Assembly (NCBI GenBank): GCA_020465985.1
Contig: JAANYP010003726.1
Location: 124,001 to 188,000, forward strand
Length of the DNA: 64,000 nt
Direction: 5' to 3'
From: Centrapalus pauciflorus
Lineage: Eukaryota > Streptophyta > Magnoliopsida > Asterales > Asteraceae
The translations under genes and the position numbers were made by a program. The number at the start of each line of letters is the position of its first letter. Position 1 is the first letter of the stretch. Shown here in pieces: positions 1-10,880 of this stretch. A model generated the notes under the pieces. It worked only from the letters and a program-made list of their open reading frames with translations. It had not been told where the DNA came from and made no database searches.

Positions 1-576
1 AGTACAGGAATTGTTTGAGAGTGATCTAGACTATGTGAATGTGGACGACGTTGAGTTTTTGCATGATAAATTGAAACACAGAATCAAGAAACGTCTGTCT
101 CATATGACAGCTGTTGTCGCACTTACTCGAAGCATGAACCGCCGCTCCATTGTCATGTGCTTAAGGGACTTTCAAATGGCAATTGAGAGCGCACTGGTCA
201 AGTCGGTCTAAAATCCCCTGAGCAAGACATTTTCCTGTTAGATCATTACCCGGCTTACAAAGTTTTACTTCGAGGGCAGCCAGGAGTTTTATTTTTTAAC
301 CAAAACAGATAGAAACGGTTTATACGCTTTGAGGACTTACCTTGTTACTCCGATGAAACTATCAGATTGGTCAGAGCCGAACTCACATAAAGAATACAAG
401 AAATAAATGCTCAGACAAATTTTGAACTTAGACGCCCACCCAAGGAGATTCAAGAGATCCTCAGCGGCATAGAATATCTGAACGAGAGGCTACATCTCAG
501 ACAAGTGACTAGACAGTTCGACGTCATCCTTGGCTTCCGAGAATCTACAGATCATGCCCGAGTTCCTCCACAATGA
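1..576 (+). pseudogene. Degenerate 3' ORF of a Ty1/copia (Sirevirus-like) element
   Basis: The first 66 codons from position 11 read through a charged helical segment and a stretch (SIVMCLRDFQMAIES) that resembles the C-terminal part of the long extra ORF found downstream of pol in copia elements of composites. At about 205-212 the frame is lost; the next frame continues in the same style (LLDHYPAYKVLLRGQPG, then KRFIRFEDLPCYSDE) to a TGA at 574-576. Two in-frame stop codons interrupt that second part, near 309 and 387. It is followed directly by a polypurine tract and an LTR start, which is the expected order for a 3' ORF. The start lies outside the window. Function of this protein class is unknown; it is non-functional here. 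Assignment is by resemblance only. Confidence 0.5.
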
Positions 577-577
577 A

Positions 578-592
578 CGAAAAGGGGGAGAT
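578..592 (+). other. Polypurine tract of copia element
   Basis: A purine run with GGGGGAG core lies immediately before a TGTTAG LTR start. This is the plus-strand primer site of the element whose 3' ORF remnant precedes it. Confidence 0.6.
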
Positions 593-885
593 TGTTAGAT
601 ATTTAATTTCGATCTTGTGGGTTTCTTTTGTAATATATATTATTAGTTTGAATACTTGTAATTTATTTCTAGACTTTGTTTAAGTAGTTTCTTTATTATT
701 AAAAGTTCAGGGGGTCAAATTGTAATTTAGGGAAACTTGCTTTTATTCCCTTGTAATAGATGACCTAGGGTTTTGTGTCATCACTTTTCACAATTGAATA
801 TTCACGGACACAGCCGCCGCAAATTGAGAGAACATTCTCTTTGTATTTTCTTCATAATTATTCTTCAATCATTGAGATTTATATT
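593..885 (+). repeat. Copia 3' LTR (3' end uncertain)
   Basis: Starts TGTTAGATATT right after the polypurine tract. AT-rich U3, no ORF. The 3' end is not clear: no CA terminus with a matching inverted repeat or target duplication was found before the Athila gag sequence resumes at about 890, so the LTR may be truncated or may have inserted into the Athila remnant. Confidence 0.5.
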
Positions 886-1691
886 TCTGTTGGATGAATA
901 TTGTGTGATAATATACATACCCGAGTGCTGATAATCTGGGAAATACATATTAACATGAGGGCATGTTCTAAATAATTCATTTAACCTATTAAATGCTTTG
1001 TGAAATTGTTCTCCAGGTCTTTGTTTGAATCCAGTTATTTCTTTACGTTTTTCGGTGGTTTTACTAATTGGGTAGTATTCGGTTAAATATTCTTTTTTCA
1101 TTTCATACCAACTAGTTATATTATCAGTGGGAAGTGACACAAATCAGTTTTTCGCTCTTTCCTTCAAGGAGAAAGGAAATAGTCTAAGTTTAAGTGCGTC
1201 TACGGTCATTCCCCTAACGTGATTGGCCTTACATATAGCAGTTAATTCAGGTAAGTACTCGTATGGTTCTTCGCTTGGTGCTCCGCGAAAAATAGGTAAG
1301 ATGCTATATAGCTGAGGCCTAATTTCGGGTTCATTCTCTGTGATTGGATAGAGAATGGGTGATGGATCAGGAATATCACCCGACCTATAATGAGATTCTA
1401 CGGTTCTACGATCTCCCATTGGCTTTTGGTTTTGTTGGACTTCGACAAGAATGTTGTCGGCCTTCTCGTGTTCCGAACTAACTACTTCTTCTTCAGCTTC
1501 TACCTCAGGAGCAATGTTCTTATTTCGTTTTCTTGAGTTGTGGCTCGCCTATTAGATCTAGCCGTTTTCTCTATTTCCGGATCAAACTTCAAGGGTGAAA
1601 TTCTTCCAGAATAACGTTTGTGCATAAACCTATGAGGACTAGATGAAGAACTAGAAGTTTTCTTTTTGGTGAGAATCGATGTTTGCGCCAC
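865..1691 (-). pseudogene. gag: Athila-type (Ty3/gypsy) gag pseudogene
   Basis: On the minus strand three open segments follow one another: 1691-1500, 1419-1144 and 1140-865. The middle and last carry the retrotransposon gag domain: FRGAPSEEPYEYL, LRLFPFSLKERAKN, then SLPTDNITSWYEM, EYYPISKTTEKRKEI and NELFRTCPH, the usual order of an Athila/Tat capsid. Between KN and FVSLP the reading frame holds TGA where the family has a tryptophan codon, so a single TGG to TGA change separates two segments that share one frame. The N-terminal segment is in another frame; a one-base loss near 1520 would explain it. The C-terminal half of gag and all of pol are absent, cut off near 890 by the copia LTR. The matching PBS and LTR lie upstream at 1894-3118. 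Confidence 0.8.
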
Positions 1692-1893
1692 GATTCCCTT
1701 TTTTTAATAATACTAAGGCAATAAATAAAGTTAAAGCTAAATAACTAGAATAATAGCAAAATAAACAATTAAAAACTTAATAAGCAACTTAAAGCAAATA
1801 ATCAAATAAATTGAAATAAACTAAATTAGTTTAGAAAACTAATTAACTAAACTAAAGCTAATTACCAAAATACGTGACTTTAAGCGCAACCGC

Positions 1894-1911
1894 TCCCCGG
1901 CAATGGCGCCA
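1894..1911 (-). other. Primer binding site, tRNA-Asp type
   Basis: On the minus strand TGGCGCCATTGCCGGGGA is nearly identical to the complement of the tRNA-Asp 3' end, the usual Athila primer. It lies five bases from the LTR end at 1917. Confidence 0.8.
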
Positions 1912-1916
1912 AAATT

Positions 1917-3115
1917 TGATACGAGTGTCGTTACCTCGCCAAAAATAACACACCTTAGAAGCTAGGGTGAGTAGGGATCGTATCCACAAAGAGCGAGAGG
2001 TTAACTTCACGTATTCGAGCGACTAGCGTTTGTAAACTAAATACTTGGAAAAAGTGATTGGTTGAAAAGGATTATTGTTTGCTTTTATAAACTTAATTAC
2101 TTGCGAGATTAAAGAAAGAGACTTAAGTGATTATTTGATTAAATACTTTAACGAATATAACCATTTCCGGATTCCACATCAAATTTCGTGTTTAATTTAT
2201 AAAATGATATAAAGATTACATAGACATAATATTTTCTTTATAAATGTTATAAAAACTGTTACACGATCTTGATCATAGCGCGTGTTACTTTGATTACTCG
2301 TCTTAATTAAATAATTAACTCGGCATGAATAATAAAATACCAACGAACTATCTCCCCGAAGCGCAACAAAATAAATAACAATCAATTTTTCACAATCAAA
2401 ACATAAATCGTAAAACATGCAAACAAAATAAATCGTTCATTAAACTAAAACACTTAGCGTGATGCTTCCTCCGAGAATGATTATTGCGAGCTTAGCCGGA
2501 CATGATTGATGCAATGCTACAGAGTTGTGTGTTCATCTTCGTAGCAATGTCGTAGCTTGACTCGTGCTTGCTTCGTACTCGTATTCGCTCAAACAGAACC
2601 TCTCTTAGGCTTTTTCTCTCTAAAAACGCGACCCTTTTTCCTTCCTCTGACTTGGTATTTATAGACAATTGCTGGAAACCCTAAAAACAGCTGTAAAATT
2701 AATTTAAAGGGTTGGGCGCAGCCGTAGGCGCAGGCCTGCGCCCCCCTGCGCCTGATGCTAAAATCCGTCTTTTGGCATCATAATTCTTTCTGTCGAGTAC
2801 GTGGTTGGGGAGCAGGGCTGCGCCTCCCTCTGCGCTGGGCTCTCTAAAAAGTTTTCTGATTTTTCTCGATTTTTGCCAACTTAGACTGAAAAATAGTTAC
2901 CTGTACAAGCACTGAATTTAATCAATAGTAGCACATTTGACGACATTTTTCTATTAAAACCAACTCTTTTACGCTTTGTAAACATAGATAAATATAACCC
3001 GATCACATTTTGATTTTTAATTTAACAAAAAGTAATAAACAAACAATCTAATTGTTAGTATTTTTAGCAGAAAAATGACTAATAATTCTGATTTCCAAGT
3101 TAACGTAACGGAAAG

Positions 3116-3118
<3 letters not shown>
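1917..3118 (-). repeat. Athila-type LTR (5' LTR of minus-strand remnant, upper end truncated or unresolved)
   Basis: On the minus strand the LTR ends ...CGTATCA just before the PBS and carries the typical Athila U5 wording (GATACGATCCCTACTC). A TATA box lies at 2656-2663. A GC-rich cluster built from GCGCAGG/CTGCGCC words lies at about 2710-2840, upstream of the TATA box in transcription order transposed by the family-specific layout. The upper boundary meets a (TA)n tract at 3119 without a recognisable TG terminus. Confidence 0.65.
2656..2663 (-). promoter_or_regulatory. TATA box in Athila LTR
   Basis: TATAAATA on the minus strand inside the LTR, in the position expected for the retrotransposon promoter. 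Prediction by motif only. Confidence 0.45.

Positions 3119-3165
<47 letters not shown>
3119..3165. repeat. (TA)n microsatellite
   Basis: About 47 bases of uninterrupted TA, flanking the left end of the TIR element that starts at 3171. Confidence 0.98.
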
Positions 3166-3166
<1 letters not shown>

Positions 3167-3170
3167 TTTG

Positions 3171-3594
3171 GGTTCAAATGAGTACCACTAGTTTTGCGGA
3201 GTACCGGAGGTACCTCGCTTAAAATTATTTTTTTCGAAATTTTTTTTCATAATCATGTTTAAATTAATAATATAAGACTACTTGCAAAAAATCACACATG
3301 AACACACACTATAACTATGTGAAACGTGCAAGTTCACATGCACTGCACTGTTGTGAACGTATGTTCACAGCTAAGCATGTTCACATGAATTTTTCCACGT
3401 TTACATGACTTTTAAGAGGTTACGAAGTGTGAATGCGTGTAATTCTTTTACAAATATGCTTATATTATTTGTATCTAAATGAATATGAAAATATTTTTTA
3501 AAAAAAACTTTTTTTCGAAGCATGTTCACATCTTAAACCCGTGTGTTCACAGGTACTCACGGTACTCTGCATTTTTTAGGTACTCACATGAACC
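3171..3594. mobile_element. TA-flanked TIR element E1 (424 bp)
   Basis: Ends GGTTCAAATGAGTACC and GGTACTCACATGAACC form an imperfect inverted repeat, and the element lies between two (TA)n tracts. No coding capacity. The interior repeats GTTCAC/GTGAAC words in both orientations. A second copy of the same family lies at 54881-55297, which confirms that this is a dispersed unit. Superfamily unknown; its site preference recalls microsatellite-targeting elements such as rice Micron, but no transposase is present. Confidence 0.75.
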
Positions 3595-3596
3595 AT

Positions 3597-3600
<4 letters not shown>

Positions 3601-3648
<48 letters not shown>
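3601..3648. repeat. (TA)n microsatellite
   Basis: Uninterrupted TA tract between TIR elements E1 and E2. Confidence 0.98.
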
Positions 3649-3652
<4 letters not shown>

Positions 3653-3653
3653 T

Positions 3654-5315
3654 GGGATCATTGCAGAACCTTAATTTAGTGCAGAACTATAAAACCAATC
3701 CAAACCATTAGATTATTATATAACACTAGGGATAAGATGGTAAGTATGCAATTAACATTGAATTAATAGTAGCCTACCAAGTTTGACTGCCCACTTTGAC
3801 CATTTTTGACCATTTTAATATCGAAGGTACATGCAGTGTTGAATGTGTGATATAAACTGTAATTCGACATTGAATGATCTCTATATAATATATTGAATGG
3901 AGGTCTAGGTAAAAAAAACTTTTACGAAAAATAAACACGTAAAATTTTTTCGAAAAAAATATATTATTACTGTTCTCATTAAATCAACCAACTTTTGACT
4001 ACTAATTTTGACCATTATTTTGGTTCTGTTAGTTTTGAATGTACATGCAGTGTTGCATCGACGTTGGATATATGACATCAAGTGTTCATTCGACATTGAA
4101 TTATATCGGTCATGCTACATTGCATCGTGGTCTGGGTAATTTTTTTTTACGAAAAATAAACACGTAAATTTTTTCGGAAAAAAATATGCCATTACTGTTC
4201 TCATTAAATCAACCAACTTTTGACTACTAATTTTGACCATTATTTTGGTTCTGTTAAATTTGAATGTACATGCAGTGTTGCATCGACGTTGAATTATATC
4301 GGTCATTCTACATTGCATCATGGTCTGAGTAATTTTTTTTATGAAAAATAAACGCGTAAGTTTTTTTCGAACAAAATATGTCATTACTCTTCTCATTAAA
4401 TCAACCAACTTTTGACTACTAATTTTGACAATTATTTTGGTTCTGTTAATTTTGAATGTACATGCAGTGTGGCATCGACATTGAATATACGATATCAAGT
4501 GTTCATTCGACATTGAATGATACCGGCCATGCTACATTGCATCGTGGTCTGGTTAATTTTTTTTACGAAAAATAAACACGTAAAAGTTTTTCGAAAAAAA
4601 TATATCATGACCGGTCTCATTTTAAAGAGTATAAAATTTTCGTTTTTATGGTATAATTTTTTTGATTTAACAATTAATCATGCAGTGTTGCATCGACGTT
4701 GAATTATATCGGTCATGCTACATTGCATCGTGGTCTGGGTAATTTTTTTTTTTACGAAAAATAAACGCGTAAATTTTTTTCGAAAAAAATATGTCATTAC
4801 TCTTCTCATTAAATCAACCAACTTTTGACTACTAATTTTGACCATTATTTTGGTTTTGTTAATTTTGAATGTACATGCAGTGTTGCATCGACGTTGAATA
4901 TACGATATCAAGTGTTCATTCGACACTGAATGGTACCGGCCATGCTACATTGCATCGTGGTCTGGGTAATTTTTTTTACGAAAAATAATCACGTAAAATT
5001 TTTTCGAAAAAAATATATCATGACCGGTCTCGTTTTAAAGAGTATAAAATTCTCATTTTTATGGTATAATTTTTTTGATTTAACAATTAATCATATTAAT
5101 GTTATTTTAATTTAAAGAAAAAGAATATTTATTTTACTAATGCCAATCCTTTTTCTATTTCCAATCTATTCCTTTTTTACCAGAATTAAATAATCACTAA
5201 TACCAATCTTTTTTTCACTAATTCCACACTTTATGGTTTTAATCAAGACCATTAGATTAATCTAATCTATGGACGATATTGGTTCTACACAAAATTTAGG
5301 TTCTGCAATGATCCC
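3654..5315. mobile_element. TA-flanked TIR element E2 (1.66 kb)
   Basis: Perfect 17-bp terminal inverted repeats, GGGATCATTGCAGAACC at 3654-3670 and its exact complement at 5299-5315, both next to (TA)n. The interior is mostly a tandem array of a 190-225 bp unit. Short open frames inside the array repeat each other and are by-products of the array. No transposase. Confidence 0.8.
3831..5095. repeat. Tandem array, unit about 190-225 bp, six copies
   Basis: The word ATGCAGTGT(T/G) starts successive units at 3831, 4045, 4270, 4462, 4680 and 4875. Units share CATCGACGTTGAAT, GCATCGTGGTCTGG and ACCAACTTTTGACTAC blocks and differ by internal deletions. Lies wholly within element E2. Confidence 0.85.
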
Positions 5316-5316
5316 A

Positions 5317-5317
<1 letters not shown>

Positions 5318-5360
<43 letters not shown>

Positions 5361-5412
5361 ATAAAAAATACAAAGTTTAAAGTATATTATTATGCGAAAC
5401 AAAATTAAAATT

Positions 5413-5493
<81 letters not shown>
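5318..5493. repeat. Two (TA)n tracts around a 60-bp spacer
   Basis: TA tracts at 5318-5357 and 5417-5493; the spacer between them is AT-rich without features. The second tract is cut by the Tekay element at 5494 and resumes at about 13901. Confidence 0.95.
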
Positions 5494-5497
<4 letters not shown>

Positions 5498-7293
5498 GCA
5501 TCCCTAATTTGAGCCTGGTACGTGGATTTAATTTATTGGCTCATTTATTTATTATTATTGCGTTGTTCCAATTAAATTCCATTTCGTGGATTTAACGTGT
5601 CAAGATTGAGTGATACGTATCTCCGAGTTAATAATTAGCGGATTAATTATCTCCTTGAGATCGTGGAATTAATTGGGTCCTAATGATATGAATTGTGAAA
5701 AAGTGATATCGGGTCCGGTTTAGTGGGTACGGAACCGGATAAAGGATAAGGACGTATATATGTGTTGAGCCCTTCTTTTCTTCCTCTTCCCTTATCCATT
5801 TTGAGAAGCTTACCCCAAAGTGTGTGTGATTTTGTGTGAACCTCCAGCAGAAAAGTGAAGCCAAGCAATTAAAGATTGAAATTGGTTGCTGAATTTGAGC
5901 ATCTTCTTCTTCCTCCATTGAGTTCTTGAAAGTCTTGAGGTATGGGTTCTTGATTTTGGGTAGCTAGAATCTTGAATTATGTTGTGATATATGATGGAAT
6001 TGATTTCTGGAAGTATGTGGGTTAGTTATGTATGAATTTTGTGTCTTTTACTGCTGGAAATCGGGTGTGGGGGGTTGAAAACCCCCTGGTTCGGCTATGG
6101 AGTTCGAAGGACAAATCTGCTGCTGTCTGGCCAAAGCGCGGCACCCAAATGGGGGGCGCGGCGCGTTTTCTGATCTGCAGAAAATTTCAATAGGGTCAAC
6201 ATATGAGAGTCTTGAGTCGTTATTTGGTCGAGTCCCTTCGAGATATTATTGAATTGAATTATTTGGGATTTTGGGTCTCGATAGGGATCCAGTAAAAGAG
6301 TTTCGGGGGTCGGTTATCCGTTTGGGATCGTGTTTTGAGTTTAGTTTAATTGTGATAATTGTGTTGGATTGAGTTATTCGGTCGTTGAGACTCGTGTTAA
6401 TATGTGAGACCCGTGATGTGTACAGGTGCTAGCCGATCACGTGCCGAGCCGCATTAGAGTTTCGGGTTTCAAGTCGGAATCGGGTAATCGGTGAGTACTC
6501 GAGTCTTTTACAAAGCGCGCGTAAACTTTTATGAGTCGTGTATATGTGTTGTGATACGTTGTGTATGAGACTGAGCTTAGCACGTAGGTATGATTCATTC
6601 TACCCTATACGTGTTATATATGTTTGAGTTGCAGGTGTCCGCGATATGTGATCGCGCAGGCTGACTGTCCCTAACCAGTCATGAGATATGAGACTGTATA
6701 TATATACGGCAGTGATATGCCAGGTCGCTCCTGTGCCTATTGAGTAGCTAACCGCTGCTGTGTGCGGCCTGTTAGCTGGGGAACGTGGTCCCCTTTTGAG
6801 CAGAGATATGTGCTATGCATCGAGTTGCATATATGTGACGAGATATGTGTGTTGTGTATGTTATATGTGCTTACCTGCAGTGTCTAACCCTCGCGTACTC
6901 ACGAGCTGTCCAGCTTATGTTTTCGAGTCTTCCGTGTCTCAGGCAGCCATTCTGTGGGACCGCAGTCACAGCCGCAGCAGCCGAAGTAGGGATCGGGGCA
7001 GTTTAGAGCTGTGTTTGCTGACTATATTTTGATGCTAGACTTTAGAGTTGTTATCTGTATTTTGTACTTGATCAGCGATATGTTAGCTATCAGTAGATGG
7101 TGTTTATCAAATAATTCAGTTGTGCATACTTCTGTTTCAGCATGTGACATGAGATGTGTTAACTTTGTATTAAAGTTTTAAATTATCAGTGTTTTCCGCT
7201 AATCCCGTGACATGTGCTTTATGAGATGATTGCGTTATTGCCACCTGTGTATTGTATTGACGTGGCATTTAAATGAGAATTGTGGGTGTTACA
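5494..7293 (+). repeat. 5' LTR of Tekay-like element
   Basis: TGTAGCATCCC to GGGTGTTACA, 1800 bp. Contains a GC-rich cluster (GCGCGGC words) at about 6135-6170 and a conserved GTGAGTACTCGAG block near 6490. Small open frames inside (for example near 6760-7032) recur in the 3' LTR and are not genes. Confidence 0.95.
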
Positions 7294-7296
7294 GCT

Positions 7297-7308
7297 TGGT
7301 ATCAGAGC
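7297..7308 (+). other. Primer binding site, initiator tRNA-Met
   Basis: TGGTATCAGAGC three bases after the 5' LTR, the standard iMet PBS of Tekay and most copia elements. Confidence 0.92.
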
Positions 7309-7474
7309 TTGTGGTTTCAGTATTGAGTATCAGTGGATGCTTGTGCTCTTACCGTGTTCAGATCCGCGGGATTCTTCCCTGAGACTGAGTCTAGCGGAAT
7401 TAACTAACCTAGCTTATTGTATAACGCTGGGTGGTCGATCTGTTATCTTACCTTTGTTATATGTGCAGGTGGTT

Positions 7475-8308
7475 ATGGCAGATCATGGTGAGGGTTCAGG
7501 GCCAGAGAGACCAGCGGGAGACGAGTATGTCCGCCGATCAGAGATGTTATCAGTGTCGACTGAGTTCTATAGAGAGAGGGACAGAGAGAGAGAGCAGCAG
7601 CGACAGAGAGCTGATCCGCCGCCAGTGACTAGTGTTGAGACAGTGGTTGGGGCATCTTCTTCTGCTCCGCGAGGTGGGTCCTTTAAGGACTTTATGGCGG
7701 GAGCCCCACCTCAGTTCCGAGGCGGTGGCGAGCCGGGTGCGGCTATGGCTTGGGAGAGAGAGATAGAGGCGGCATTTCGAGTTGCTCATGTCGATCCTCG
7801 TGATATGGTCGGCTATGCGGCTTATCAGCTGAAAGGAGGGGCTTCACAGTGGTGGAAGTCCATTGAGTCATCCATGACTACTGCAGCAGCTTATGCTATG
7901 ACGTGGGATCAGTTCCGTGCTATCTTTGAGCTTCAGTATATTCCCCGGGATGAGCGCCGGGAGATGGAGCGTCGTTTTCTACATCTTCAGCAGGGCAGTA
8001 TGTCAGTCCAGCAGTATGTAGATAGATTTAATGAGTATGCTCAGTTTGCGCCTCAGCATGTGGATTCAGAGGTCCGTAAGGCCGATGCCTTTATCGACGG
8101 ATTGAGATCTGATATTCGGGAGTTCGTTGGACTTCATGACACCCCGACATTTGCGAGAGCCTTGGAGTTGGCTCGAGTTCGAGAGAGAGAGAGATCGAGA
8201 GGCAGAGGGGTCAGCCTCCGACCCAGAGACAGAGGACAGAGACGGTTGAGCAGTCCCATAGTTACTTCAGAGAGCCCCAGGAGTCCCAGAGAGAGAGAGA
8301 CAGCCTGA
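7475..8308 (+). pseudogene. gag: Tekay gag (capsid part), frameshifted
   Basis: The ATG at 7475 (MADHGEGSG) is the likely start; the open frame upstream of it only reads LTR and leader. A charged, low-complexity N-terminus (RERDREREQQRQR) is followed by the gag domain from about 7690: FMAGAPPQFRGGGEP, WEREIEAAFRV, YQLKGGASQWWKS, FELQYIPRDERREMERRFLHLQQ and ADAFIDGLRSDIREFV. After about 8180 the frame no longer matches: the sequence 8181-8196 is a GA dinucleotide run, and the true continuation (QPPTQRQRTETVEQS, rich in Q, R and S) is in another frame. A two-base GA gain or loss explains the break, so the frame ends at an artefactual stop at 8308. Confidence 0.88.
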
Positions 8309-10118
8309 GCAGCAGCAGGTTCAGGGGCAGGGTTCGGGATTTCGTAGAGACAGAGATAGGGGCAGAGAGCGTAGGTCCAGGAGGTCTGGGCAGTATCAGG
8401 GTTCGGGGACGGCCAGTCAGAGTCAGGGGCAGACTTCCCGATACAGTGCTCCGAGTCAGAGTCAGAGCAGCGTGGGACAGGGGTCCCAACCGTCAGGGAG
8501 CCGGGCAGACAGTTCAGCTGGGGAGAGAGACTGTCCGAGGTGTCGCCGTCGCCATTCTGGTCCTTGTACATCAGAGCAGCCCCGTTGCTACCGCTGTGGT
8601 CAGTATGGCCATACATCTTTTACTTGTACTTCGAGGGATTCCCTGTGCTTCCGCTGTGGGAGGCCAGGTCATATAGTCAGAGATTGCCCGGATGCGCCGC
8701 CAGCAGTGCAGGGAGCGAGCACTAGCGGGACCAGAGCAGAGCCTTCATCATCGAGCCGTCGAGAGTCAGTGCCTAGGGGTCGAGGTAGAGTATTTCAGGC
8801 TACGGCAGAGGAGGCCCGCGAGTCTACAGACGTTGTTTCTGGTACGTACATCCTGAACGGGCTTAGTGCTCGTGTTTTATTTGACTCTGGAGCGGATCGC
8901 TCGTATGTATCTGTTGTATTCTGTGCCTACTTTTCTGTGCCTGCTACTGTTTTATCTGTGCCGTTAGTCGTTGAGAGAGTAGACGGTAGTACAGCCTTAG
9001 TGAGTCGGGTGTACAGAGATTGTGTCCTAGAGATAGATGCTCACCGGTTTTCGATCGATCTACTGCCGATAGAGATTAGCAGTTTCGATGTGATAGTGGG
9101 TATGGACTGGATGACAGCCAGGCAGGCCGATATTTTGTGCGCGAAGAAGATGATCCGGATACCCATTTCAGACAGTGAGACGGTGACAGTATATGGCGAG
9201 AGGCGCCGAGGCGAGATCGGTATTGTTTCGATGGCCCGAGCTCAGAGATATGTTGCGAAGGGGTGCGAGACCTTTTTGGCTTATGTTGTTGACGCCAGAT
9301 TAGAGAAGAAGACCTTAGCGGATATACCCGTAGTTCGAGAGTTCCCTGAGGTATTCCAAGAGGAGTTGCCTGGGTTACCGCCAGATCGTCAGGTCGAGTT
9401 TCGTATCGATCTTATCCCTGGAGCGGTGCCTATTGCGAAGACGCCTTATAGGCTGGCACCTACTGAGATGAGAGAGATGATGTCGCAGCTTCAGGAGTTG
9501 CTTGATCGTGGATTTATCCGTCTGAGTTCGTCCCCGTGGGGAGCTCCAGTGTTGTTTGTGAAGAAGAAGGACGGTTCCATGCGGATGTGTATCGACTATC
9601 GAGAGTTGAATAAAGTGACGGTGAAGAACCGTTATCCGCTTCCACGCATCGACGATCTGTTTGACCAGTTACAGGGTTCGAGCTTCTTTTCGAAGATCGA
9701 TTTGAGATCAGGGTATCATCAGCTGAGAGTCAGAGATGAGGACGTACCGAAGACTGCATTCCGGACGAGATACGGACATTATGAGTTCCTAGTCATGCCT
9801 TTCGGACTGACTAACGCACCTGCGGCATTCATGGATCTGATGAACAGGGTGTGTAGATCTATGTTGGATCGGTTCGTGATAGTGTTCATTGACGACATCC
9901 TGATCTATTCGAGGAGTGTCGAGGACCACGAGCAGCACTTGCGAGAGGTTATGACCGTGCTGCGAGCGGAGAGACTGTATGCGAAGTTCTCCAAGTGCGA
10001 GTTCTGGTTGCACAAGGTCCAGTTTCTGGGGCATGTTGTGAGTGCTGAGGGTATTTCTGTGGATCCGGCGAAGATTGAGGCCGTCATGAGTTGGGAGCCG
10101 CCGAAGACTGTGCCTTAG
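8197..10118 (+). pseudogene. pol: Tekay nucleocapsid, protease and reverse transcriptase segment
   Basis: After a Q/S/R-rich linker come two CCHC zinc knuckles, CYRCGQYGHTSFTC (about 8586) and CFRCGRPGHIVRDC (about 8645). The aspartic protease active site FDSGADRSYV lies near 8880 and the IVGMDWM block near 9095. Reverse transcriptase runs from about 9430: YRLAPTEMREM, GFIRLSSSPWGAPVLFVKKKDG, CIDYRELN, RYPLPRIDDLFDQL, KIDLRSGYHQ, TAFRTRYGHYEFLVMPFGLTNAP and the catalytic FIDDIL with the two aspartates at 9891-9896. The segment ends at a TAG at 10116-10118, between PKTVP and VRSFLGLAGYYRRF; the family has an unbroken frame here, so this is a nonsense mutation. Upstream it should join gag in one frame. 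Confidence 0.92.
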
Positions 10119-10880
10119 GTTCGTAGCTTTTTGGGCCTAGCCGGATATTATCGCCGCTTCATTCAGGACTTTTCGAGGATTGCCAGGCCATTGACGAGAT
10201 TGACACGGCATTCCGTTCCTTTCGTGTGGTCCGATGAGCAGGAGTCGGCATTCAGAGAGCTGAAGTCCCGGTTATGTCAGGCACCAGTGTTAGCATTGCC
10301 CGAGGGTACAGAGGATTTCGTAGTCTACTGTGATGCGTCAGGTACCGGTTTGGGTTATGTTCTGATGCAGCGAGGCAAGGTGATAGCGTATGCGTCGCGA
10401 CAGTTGAAGACCTACGAGGAGAATCATACCGTGCATGATCTTGAGTTAGACGCGATAGTGTTTGCGTTAAAGATATGGCGTCATTATCTGTACGGTTCGC
10501 GGTTTGTAGTGTATACAGATCATAAGAGTCTTCAGTATTTGTTTAGTCAGAAAGAGCTGAACATGAGACAGCGGCGCAGCCTTGAGTTGTTGAAGGATTA
10601 TGACTGCGAGATTCAGTACCACCCTGGTAGGGCCAATGTGGTGGCCGATGCGTTGAGCCGCAAGGCGTGCGGTCAGACGGTAGTTTCCCGAGCAGCGAGG
10701 CTCGAGGTCACGTCGACTCTTGTGGAGAGTCTGAGGCATGCTCAGTTAGAAGGTTTGTGGGCGGAGAATGTGAAAAGAGAGCGGCTTGCGGGACAGCTAG
10801 AGGCATTGAGCAGAGATAGCAGAGGTTTGTGGGCGTTTCATGATCGGGTTTGGGTTCCGAGAGTCGGTAATCTGCGGTAG
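10119..10880 (+). pseudogene. pol: Tekay RT thumb and RNase H segment
   Basis: Same frame as the preceding segment. VRSFLGLAGYYRRFI is the conserved end of the RT. RNase H follows: VYCDASGTGLG, VIAYASRQLK, NHTVHDLELDAIVFALKIW, VYTDHKSLQYLF and YHPGRANVVADALSR. A linker (GLWAFHDRVWVPRVGNLR) ends at a second in-frame TAG at 10878-10880, after which the integrase continues in the same frame (LILDESHRS). Confidence 0.92.

Noticed and set aside
3905..5115. Repeated 60-130 codon frames in element E2
   Set aside because: They occur on both strands and copy the tandem unit; no start or domain conservation beyond the repeat.
5262..5595. Open frames encoding long Tyr-Ile repeats, here and at 13834, 15160, 15771, 25160, 26057, 29853, 36103, 54210, 55250, 55596, 56006 and 56809
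   Set aside because: They are translations of (TA)n tracts, which lack stop codons in the TAT/ATA reading; no coding evidence.
6760..7032. Conserved 90-codon frame in the Tekay LTR (also 13364-13636)
   Set aside because: It is duplicated only because the LTR is; no similarity to known proteins and it lies in the R/U5 part of the LTR.
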